Positions 54,522-61,512 of a stretch of DNA of 64,000 nt are shown piece after piece. A program made the translations under genes and the position numbers. The notes below the pieces were generated by a model, which was not told where the DNA came from, made no database searches, and saw nothing but the letters and a program-made list of their open reading frames with translations. Position 1 is the stretch's first letter. Every line of letters begins with the position of its first letter. Source of the DNA: Flavivirga sp. 57AJ16 (GTDB lineage Bacteria; Bacteroidota; Bacteroidia; Flavobacteriales; Flavobacteriaceae); contig NZ_JAQZAT010000007.1 in NCBI RefSeq assembly GCF_028736925.1, positions 124,001-188,000 of the forward strand, given 5' to 3'.

Positions 54522-55865
54522 ATGGAGTTTCATTTTATAATATCATTAATAGTTACATTATCATCGTATGGCTTACCTGATAAAACTTTTTCAGGTAATT
54601 TAAAGCATCATACTAATCAAGAAGTCACTTTAACGGGGTTTAATTATTACGAAAGTTATATACTATCAAAAGATACTATAGATAGTAAAGGGTATTTTAA
54701 TTTAATGTATCCAAAAGATTATAAGGGGATGGCTATTTTAACCACGCAGGACAACAACAGTTTAGTGGTGTCTTTAACCGAACCAAACATAATTTTAAAT
54801 GGAACACATCTTAGAGAGAGAGATAGTATAAACTTTTTAAACAGTTTTGAAAATAATCAACTTATAGATTTAGCAAACCGTTACAATCTCAACTCAAATA
54901 TATATAAAGCATGGAGGTATTTACAGCCAATTTATAAAAATAATGAGCTATTACATCAACAACAAGAGGTTTTGGGACTTGTTGAGCAAGAGCTTAGGCG
55001 TATAGAAACGGTAGATAAAGAAATTATAGATGAATTACCAAAAGAAAGCTATTTGCGTTGGTTTGCGCCATTACGTAACCTAATTAATGATATGCCAAAA
55101 ACTGTGTTTAATTATAACGAAAGAATTTCACAGAACATACAACAATTTAGGGAAATAGATTTCAATAATCCTAAATTTAAAACTTCTGGGTTGCTAAAGG
55201 AATTAATAGAGGGGCATTATATGTTGATAGAAAACATGGGGCAACCTTTAGATAGTGTTGCTTCTCAAATGAATTTAAGCACAGATTATTTAATTAAAAA
55301 CTTAGAAGGCAATAAAGCTTTGTTAAATAATATTGCAAATCAATTGTTTAACTATTTTGAAAAGCGAAGTATGTTTAACGCATCTAAGCATTTAGCGGGA
55401 TCCATGCTGTCAAAAAACCAATGTGATTTAACAGACGGCCTAATAAATAAATTTGAAGCTTACCGTAAATTAAAGGTAGGAAATACAGCCCCGGAAATTA
55501 TTTTTCCAGACAGCACAAAATTAAGTAACTATAATAAAAATACTTTGTTGGTATTTGGGGCTAGTTGGTGTCCTTCTTGTAAGGAAGATGCATGGAAACT
55601 TCTTAATTATTTTGATGGTTGGAAATCTAAAGGTCTGGAGATTATATATATATCAATGGATAGTAATAAAGAACTTTTCCAGACAGCGTATAAAGATGCT
55701 CCTTGGCAAACTTACTGTGATTATAAAGGTTGGGAAAGTCAAGCAGTTAAAGATTATCATATAACAGGTACACCGAGTTACTTTTTGTTGGATAAAGAAC
55801 AAAAAATATTAGTTAAACCAATATCATTAGAACAAGTAGATACTTGGCTTAAGTATAAAATGTGA
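54522..55865 (+). CDS. TlpA/ResA-like thioredoxin-fold protein
   Basis: This 447-residue protein has an N-terminal signal (FIISLIVTLSSYGLP). A DUF4369-like beta region (about 22-95, TFSGNLKHHTNQEVTLTGFN) and a helical middle precede a C-terminal thioredoxin domain (about 315-447). The domain begins KVGNTAPEIIFPDSTKLSN and holds the redox site GASWCPSCKEDAW (Cys350 and Cys353), then the cis-proline loop TGTPSYFLLD. It is a periplasmic thiol-disulphide oxidoreductase; homologues often sit next to SusCD genes. Why it is in this locus is unclear. It starts 156 bases after the FISUMP gene. Confidence 0.88.
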   Translation: MEFHFIISLIVTLSSYGLPDKTFSGNLKHHTNQEVTLTGFNYYESYILSKDTIDSKGYFNLMYPKDYKGMAILTTQDNNSLVVSLTEPNIILNGTHLRERDSINFLNSFENNQLIDLANRYNLNSNIYKAWRYLQPIYKNNELLHQQQEVLGLVEQELRRIETVDKEIIDELPKESYLRWFAPLRNLINDMPKTVFNYNERISQNIQQFREIDFNNPKFKTSGLLKELIEGHYMLIENMGQPLDSVASQMNLSTDYLIKNLEGNKALLNNIANQLFNYFEKRSMFNASKHLAGSMLSKNQCDLTDGLINKFEAYRKLKVGNTAPEIIFPDSTKLSNYNKNTLLVFGASWCPSCKEDAWKLLNYFDGWKSKGLEIIYISMDSNKELFQTAYKDAPWQTYCDYKGWESQAVKDYHITGTPSYFLLDKEQKILVKPISLEQVDTWLKYKM

Positions 55866-55954
55866 TTTTGGAAACATAAAAAAGTTAAACAAGATTTTTA
55901 ATTGAGATATTTAAACTATTTCTTAAATACTAGACATAAAATACTATAAATACA

Positions 55955-57538
55955 ATGAAGAAAATATTAGCAATTTTATTAGTTACAGCCCAAATGTCTT
56001 ATGCACAAATAAGTATTGGAACAATAAATCCGGATCCATCTGCTGTTTTAGAGGTAAATTCTACAACAAAAGGTTTTCTTATTCCAAGAATGACTAAATC
56101 ACAGATAAATAATATAAGCAATCCCACAGAAGGTTTAATGGTATATTGTACAGATTGTAACCCTAAAGGGATTAATGTTTACATGGATAATACTTTTATA
56201 GGCGTTTCAGAAGAACCTACTTTTGAATTGTCTGATTTTCCGGTACAAGGAAAAATCTATAAAAGAGATAAGATAACTAATATAGCACCTATAAATATTG
56301 CAGGTAAAATACATTATAATTATGGTGCTAGTAGTGTAATATTAGAGATTTATAGAAATAATGTCCTTCAGTCCACCCAAACGGAAACACTAACGGGCTT
56401 GGATTCAAATAATAAATATTCGTTTTCCTTTAGTACTACTATTACCGCAGAATTAGCATCGTACAAATTTGTGCTAAAAACAAATACAGATTTAGTATTA
56501 AGAGAAGCATCTGATGTCATGGCTGGAGATATATATATCGTAACTGGTCAATCTAATTCTATAGGCACAAAAAACAACCCAACTAGTAACTCAAATAGTT
56601 ATGTAAAAACCTTTGGTAGTCCAAATATTTTTACAAACAATTTAAATATTTTAAGTACAAAGGGTATTGGTGATATTGGATTTCATGTAGCAGATCGTAT
56701 TGTTAATAACGAAGGTATACCTGTGTTGGTATTTAATGGAGGTAGAAGTGGTAGGCCTATTCAATTTTTTCAAAGAAATGATGCCGATAAATATGACTCA
56801 TCTACAAATTATGGTCTGTTACTAACGCGTTTTGTTAATGCAGGATATTTACCAACAGACGTTACTTCCTTTATTTGGTATCAGGGAGAATCCAATGGAA
56901 CGGATACAACACTAATAGATTATAATAGTTTATTTAATGAACTGTACAATGATTGGGAAGAAGATTTTAATCCTGATCATTATTATGTAGTTCAAGTGCA
57001 TAAAGTGGGTTGTGGTATTGATATTACATCAGAAATACCAGAAGCACATAGACAATTAGGGTTGACTTATCCAGATATTACTGTCGTGTCGAGTAATGGT
57101 GCTTTACAAGGATCAGACCAATGTCATTATTATGGCACTGATGGTTACGAAACTATTGCTGAGCGTATTTATAACCTTATGGATTATAGGTATTACAATG
57201 CTACGGGTACTGCTGGTATATTATCACCAGATGTAACTAATGTTAGGTTTGGAAGCGCTTCAAAAAATACCATTAAATTTGATTTGTTACCAGCAACAGA
57301 TACTTACACGCTTGGAGGTAATATTAACGACGACTTTTTAATAGAAAACAGCAGCATAACGGTTACTAATGTTAGTATAAGTGGTAATGAAGTTACGTTA
57401 ACACTATCTGGTACTGTTGGTACATCTAATCCTGAGCTTACATATTTGGGTGAAATACTGAGTGACACCCTTTATATTTTTAATCAAAATAATATAGGGA
57501 TGTTGAGTTTTAAAGGTATTGCAATTAGTGATTTTTAA
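55955..57538 (+). CDS. SASA-type (sialate O-acetylesterase-like) carbohydrate esterase
   Basis: A 527-residue secreted protein (signal ILAILLVTAQMSYAQ). The N-terminal module (about 19-83) is shared with the FISUMP protein: SIGTINPDPSAVLEVNSTTK, GLMVYCTDCNPKGINVY. The catalytic region (about 190-410) shows an SGNH-type sialate O-acetylesterase pattern: VTGQSNSIG with Ser200, FNGGRSGRPIQFFQ, SFIWYQGESNG (WYQGES, 308-313) and SDQCHYYG with Asp388 and His391. The C-terminal about 100 residues form a beta domain. Such enzymes remove acetyl groups from sugars. It fits the deacylation theme of the locus with the SGNH esterase. It appears to be the last functional gene of the block. Confidence 0.85.
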   Translation: MKKILAILLVTAQMSYAQISIGTINPDPSAVLEVNSTTKGFLIPRMTKSQINNISNPTEGLMVYCTDCNPKGINVYMDNTFIGVSEEPTFELSDFPVQGKIYKRDKITNIAPINIAGKIHYNYGASSVILEIYRNNVLQSTQTETLTGLDSNNKYSFSFSTTITAELASYKFVLKTNTDLVLREASDVMAGDIYIVTGQSNSIGTKNNPTSNSNSYVKTFGSPNIFTNNLNILSTKGIGDIGFHVADRIVNNEGIPVLVFNGGRSGRPIQFFQRNDADKYDSSTNYGLLLTRFVNAGYLPTDVTSFIWYQGESNGTDTTLIDYNSLFNELYNDWEEDFNPDHYYVVQVHKVGCGIDITSEIPEAHRQLGLTYPDITVVSSNGALQGSDQCHYYGTDGYETIAERIYNLMDYRYYNATGTAGILSPDVTNVRFGSASKNTIKFDLLPATDTYTLGGNINDDFLIENSSITVTNVSISGNEVTLTLSGTVGTSNPELTYLGEILSDTLYIFNQNNIGMLSFKGIAISDF

Positions 57539-57575
57539 TGCAAAATTGACATTAACTATTGTTTCAATCTTTGAG

Positions 57576-57838
57576 GATTTATATAATAAAGAGCATCCAT
57601 ATAGAAGATAAGGATTTTTGCATTGGATGATGGACTACTGCCACCAAGGGAACCCAAAGGAAAAAATAAAGAGCAATTTTTTAGACTAGGGGAATTAGCC
57701 GGTATTCCAGAAAATCAGATAAAGAAAACAATTAAAAATATGACGACTCATAAAGATAAGGTGCTGTCACTTATCAATGCCCTATACCTTAATGAAAAAA
57801 CAAAACGGAATTATACCAAGCTTATCAAACGAGATTAA
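57576..57838 (+). pseudogene. C-terminal remnant of a HipA-family toxin kinase, frameshifted
   Basis: Pieces of a Bacteroidota HipA C-terminus are seen in shifted frames. One frame gives SIHIEDKDF (about 57592-57618), the next gives FALDDGLLPPREPKGKNKEQ, FFRLGELAGIPENQIKKTIK and ending LNEKTKRNYTKLIKRD at 57838. An intact HipA would read the substrate-lobe segment continuously and have about 300 or more preceding residues with the kinase catalytic site; these are absent. HipA phosphorylates glutamyl-tRNA synthetase in its known form. It is therefore a dead fragment marking an old junction just before the minus-strand genes. Confidence 0.6.
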
Positions 57839-57905
57839 ATTGTCTGTTAACTTTTGCAATCGATTTTTAATATAATATTTCAAAAGCGAATTAAATCATT
57901 TCATT

Positions 57906-57944
57906 AAAAACCCTGAGCATAATAAATGTACCCAGGGTTTTTTT
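57906..57944. terminator. Bidirectional rho-independent terminator
   Basis: AAAAACCCTG (57906-57915) and CAGGGTTTTT (57933-57942) form a 10-bp stem with T-runs on both strands. It separates the + strand block from the convergent minus-strand gene whose stop is at 57965. Confidence 0.7.
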
Positions 57945-57964
57945 AGTATTAATCTGTATTTAAT

Positions 57965-59716
57965 TTATTTTAATTTTAACGTACTCCAAGTGTAAGACAT
58001 ATTAGCATCCGTATTGGAAATAATATCTTTATAATCTGCATTGCCTTTTTCAGAAAGTTCAACCGTAAAGCCAATACGTGTATTTAAAGCGGGTTTTTCA
58101 CCAAGTAAAGACCAAGGTATAGCTGTCTCAATTTGGTAGCCTGAAGTAATGTTTTTAGCGTTTAAACTTATACCGCTCGTCTCATTAATAATATTCCAAA
58201 CCTTATTGTTTCCTTCATAAAAAACAATATTATTATTAGCGGACAAGAAAATTTTATAAATATTTTTTCCTGGCGCTACCAGCGACCTGTTTTTGGTGTC
58301 TATATAAATGGTTATACCATCATTGTCTGTAACATTAACATCTTTAACTTTAGAGATCAAATACAAATTATTGTTATCGTAGAAAACATTTGACGTCATA
58401 TTGGTTAATCCCTTATGTCCTATAAAAATTGGAAAATTATCATTCCATACACTTTCGTTTGTATTGCCATCAACAGTAATTGTAGAATTAGTGGCTTCAA
58501 TTTCTGGAATAACATAACCTTTGGTCATCCAAACCTCGCTCGAGCTTGTAGGTGAGAATGCGCTTGTTGAAGTTACGGCTATTACAGTATCATTATTAGT
58601 TACAGCAATACTATTCCATAACCCAGATGCATTTAAAGGGATATTAAATGGCTCCGTTTTTTTAGTAAAATCATAGGCTTTATCATCACCTATTGTAACT
58701 TTCATGACACTATTGGACAGGTCGTTTCCATTACGATTTTCAGTACCTTGATAAGATAAAATAGTTTCACCGGTGCTCAATTGTCTTAAATATGGTGCTC
58801 CTGCATAAATAGCATTATCTAAGGTTTCTAGTAAAGCATAATCTCTTTTGTTACTAAATCCATCAACAATACTAGCCCAGTTTTCTGAAACAGTACTTCT
58901 AATTGTAAAAGGTTTAAATTTTTGAACAAAATTATCTTCAATTGAAAATACGATGTCGACCCCATTTTTTAATAGAATTGGGGACGGCATGCCGTCACGT
59001 TTTCCTATTCTGAAGCTAATTGGTTGTGGACTTGTTGTCCAAGTTAAGCCATTGTCTAGTGACCGAAACAATGAAATGTTTTGTTCATTAGATGTTGTAT
59101 AAATCCCTTCATTAGAAAAGTATAATTGCACTTCTCCGCTGGGTAGTTGAAGCGCAGATGGTTCCCAGCAACCATCTTCAAAAGTATGGCCAGCCTCGTA
59201 CAGCAGTCTATCATCCGTCCATGTTGCCCCTCCATCATAACTTTTAATGGTTTTTATGGCGTATTTTTTACTCGTATCCGTGTTGCTTTGTGGTGGTCTT
59301 GGGTTGTAACAGACTAAAATACTATCATCATTTAGCTGCAAGATATCTGGTGTTGCCATATTAATGCCATTAATCTTGTTAAAAATGATGGTTTCTGAAG
59401 ACCAATTGGTTCCCATGTCTGTACTTTTTCTAACAGCTATGTTGCCAGCAGTTTCATATACGGCCATTAAAGAATTATCTTTAAGCTGAATAACTCTAGA
59501 GTAAATACCGTTAGAAATTTTTGTCTGTGAACTAAAATCCCAATCAAGGCGAATACCAGATATGGAAGGTTTAGATTCGATATTTTCTATCACTGGATCT
59601 GGATCTGGATCCGGATTAGGATTGGGGTCATCATTACTTCCTCCTGAGCAAGAACTCAAATAAAAGCACAAAATAATTAATGCAGTTGCTTTTAATAAAA
59701 ATTTAATTTTCTTCAT
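57965..59716 (-). CDS. Sialidase-superfamily lipoprotein with C-terminal CBM9-like domain
   Basis: This 583-residue lipoprotein has the lipobox YLSSCSGG (Cys23), then a repetitive proline/aspartate linker (NPNPDPDPDP) encoded by a GGATCT-type six-base repeat near 59595-59620. The beta-propeller region (about 55-400) holds Asp-box-like motifs (KSTDMGTNWSSE, KSYDGGATWTDD, RSLDNGLTWTTS) and the opening GIYSRVIQLKDNSLMAVYE, as in sialidases and GH93-like exo-enzymes. The C-terminal domain (about 410-583) resembles a family 9 carbohydrate-binding module (ITVDGNTNESVWND, SNVFYDNNNLYLISKVKDVN). Substrate could be sialic acid or arabinan-like; no catalytic arginine triad was mapped. It lies on the same strand as the glycosidase at 60076-61251. 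Confidence 0.82.
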   Translation of the reverse strand: MKKIKFLLKATALIILCFYLSSCSGGSNDDPNPNPDPDPDPVIENIESKPSISGIRLDWDFSSQTKISNGIYSRVIQLKDNSLMAVYETAGNIAVRKSTDMGTNWSSETIIFNKINGINMATPDILQLNDDSILVCYNPRPPQSNTDTSKKYAIKTIKSYDGGATWTDDRLLYEAGHTFEDGCWEPSALQLPSGEVQLYFSNEGIYTTSNEQNISLFRSLDNGLTWTTSPQPISFRIGKRDGMPSPILLKNGVDIVFSIEDNFVQKFKPFTIRSTVSENWASIVDGFSNKRDYALLETLDNAIYAGAPYLRQLSTGETILSYQGTENRNGNDLSNSVMKVTIGDDKAYDFTKKTEPFNIPLNASGLWNSIAVTNNDTVIAVTSTSAFSPTSSSEVWMTKGYVIPEIEATNSTITVDGNTNESVWNDNFPIFIGHKGLTNMTSNVFYDNNNLYLISKVKDVNVTDNDGITIYIDTKNRSLVAPGKNIYKIFLSANNNIVFYEGNNKVWNIINETSGISLNAKNITSGYQIETAIPWSLLGEKPALNTRIGFTVELSEKGNADYKDIISNTDANMSYTWSTLKLK

Positions 59717-60075
59717 AACATTTTTTTAAATAATTGTAGCTTATATGGCAAAATCCTCTTTGGGAAACAAGAAGCTTTTCTGTCTGTATAAATTCAATAC
59801 TGGTTTTTAACAGGTTTTTCTGAATATTCCATACCATTTTCGGCTTTCACATTGTTAAACCCGGCAGCGGTTATTTCCATTATTTGTTGTACTGCCATGG
59901 AGTTATATTTGCAGCGAATGCGCCTTCTAAATAGGCTTTAAAAGCATCATCTGGTATGGCTACAGTTGTGTTTTGAGACCATCCTGAAAGGATTATCAAT
60001 AATAACTAATAATGCAAATATTTGTAGTTTTTTTCACAACATTTAATTTTAAAATTTAGTTATAGTTGTTATTGT
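59717..60075 (-). other. Gap between the two minus-strand glycan genes
   Basis: This 359-base gap holds the frameshifted secreted-protein remnant described separately (59880-60037) and an AT-rich left part. A second short frame upstream of the remnant, reading EITAAGFNNVKAENGMEYSE on the minus strand around 59805-59880, looks like more of the same debris. I see no intact gene. Confidence 0.45.
59880..60037 (-). pseudogene. Frameshifted N-terminal fragment of a secreted protein
   Basis: On the minus strand a GTG (60037) opens a frame for KKTTNICIISYY; after a shift of one base the sequence continues LLLIILSGWSQNTTV and AIPDDAFKAYLEGAFAANI, then stops at 59880. A signal peptide followed by A-I-P-D-x-x-F-K-x-Y-L is typical of the start of Bacteroidota leucine-rich surface proteins. 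The rest of the gene is missing. Confidence 0.4.
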
Positions 60076-61251
60076 TTAGATTGACTTTTCTATAGATGAT
60101 ATTTGTTTGATGAATGCTGTCTCTTCATTTCTATAGGGCGTACCATCGTTTTGAAACACCTCATGAAACCAAACTTCTGGTTCAGCGGTATAAGTTTTTG
60201 TCCAACTATCCCACGGATACTTAGTTTGAGTTTTTCCATCCACTAAGCCCCAATTATACATAGCTACTTTATGTTTTTTGGCAATTGGTAAAAAATCTTG
60301 AAAAGTACTTCCGTTTGGTCTCGCCATATATTCAGTACATAGTAAAGGCTTATTATAGCGCAATAGCCAATTGATGCGTTCTTCAAAGGAGTTCCTGTCA
60401 TCGTAATTGTGAAATGAAATAACGTCAGATTGCTCTATTTGTAATTGTTGTATGGTTGCCAATTTTTCATGAGTAGACCAATCTCCTAGCCAAATACCAG
60501 ATGTTAATGGTTGTGATGGATTAGATGATCTTGCCCATTCAAAGACACTTGCAAGTAATTTTTCAACTAATTCAACTTTATTGGAGATTTCAATTTTTTC
60601 GTAAGATGGCCCGGTCATATTATCTGGTTCATTCCAAACATCCCATCCTAATACCCTGGAATCGTTTGCAAACCTTTTTACTGTTTCTTTTGTATAATCT
60701 TCAAGTCTATTATATTGTGTTGTATCTTGTAACACTTTTTGCCCTGGGCTTTGCACCCATCCTGAGTTGTGTACATGTGGTTTAGGAGCACGTTGTTTGC
60801 CTAATTCTGGAAAAGGGTCCCAACAAGAATCAAATAATACAAATAAAATTTTCATGCGATGCTTCTCAGCTATCCCTAAGAAAGTATCCATCCTTTTAAA
60901 AAAACCTTCTGCATCCTGCATAAATAATAGGTCATGAAGATAAACACGCATAGAGTTCATGCCAATAGCTTCTGCCCATCCTAATTCTTTATCAATTGTT
61001 TCAACATCAAAGGTTGTTGCTTGCCACATTTCTAGTTGGTTGATGCTTGTACTTGGATTAAAATTGGCACCTATTAACCAAGGTTGATTGTCATACCAAT
61101 CGTTGGCTCGTTCTACGCTCCAAACTTTTCTTTCTTCACTTAAATTTGGTGTCTCTGTTTTAGAAACGGCATCTTTTTTAGGTGCATTATTGCAGTTTAG
61201 CATAAAAACGCTAAGCATCAAAAAAACTATTTTTAGTGGTGTCTTGTTCAT
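60076..61251 (-). CDS. Clan GH-A glycoside hydrolase lipoprotein (GH5/cellulase-like)
   Basis: A 391-residue lipoprotein (lipobox FMLNCNN, Cys20). The TIM-barrel segments are clear: IGANFNPSTSINQLEMWQA, GWAEAIGMNSMRVYLHDL, MKILFVLFDSCWDPF, SRVLGWDVWNEPDN with the acid/base Glu208, VISFHNYDDR and KPLLCTEYMAR with the nucleophile Glu307, then YNWGLVDGKTQT. This arrangement is that of GH5-like clan GH-A enzymes, sometimes labelled 1,4-beta-xylanase or cellulase in Bacteroidota. The exact glycan is not determined. It is the first gene of a minus-strand pair transcribed away from the hybrid two-component sensor, so the sensor probably controls it. Confidence 0.88.
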   Translation of the reverse strand: MNKTPLKIVFLMLSVFMLNCNNAPKKDAVSKTETPNLSEERKVWSVERANDWYDNQPWLIGANFNPSTSINQLEMWQATTFDVETIDKELGWAEAIGMNSMRVYLHDLLFMQDAEGFFKRMDTFLGIAEKHRMKILFVLFDSCWDPFPELGKQRAPKPHVHNSGWVQSPGQKVLQDTTQYNRLEDYTKETVKRFANDSRVLGWDVWNEPDNMTGPSYEKIEISNKVELVEKLLASVFEWARSSNPSQPLTSGIWLGDWSTHEKLATIQQLQIEQSDVISFHNYDDRNSFEERINWLLRYNKPLLCTEYMARPNGSTFQDFLPIAKKHKVAMYNWGLVDGKTQTKYPWDSWTKTYTAEPEVWFHEVFQNDGTPYRNEETAFIKQISSIEKSI

Positions 61252-61512
61252 TGTGAATTTATTTTGTTTAAAAAAATCTTGAATTTAAACTGGTGAGTCT
61301 GATTCAAGTGATAAAATAGTATCAAACGCTACCATCGCAAATTTCTAGAATTACCCCAAATACCAACTTGGCAATTTGTTCCTTTAATTGGTTTTAATTG
61401 TTCAAATTTCCCAATGGAGTTTGATAGTTGGCAACTATTGAACCTATTTGTCGAATGATAACTTATTTTGTCAAAGTATAATTGTTAATTTTAAAAATTA
61501 AATATTGAGATT
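61252..61512. promoter_or_regulatory. Divergent promoter region between glycosidase and hybrid sensor genes
   Basis: These 261 bases lie between the two divergent starts and must carry both promoters and any binding site of the sensor's own regulator domain. The sequence is AT-rich with repeated TTTAATTG/TTTTAATTG words near 61383-61400. No clean TAnnTTTG -7 element was identified. Confidence 0.5.
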
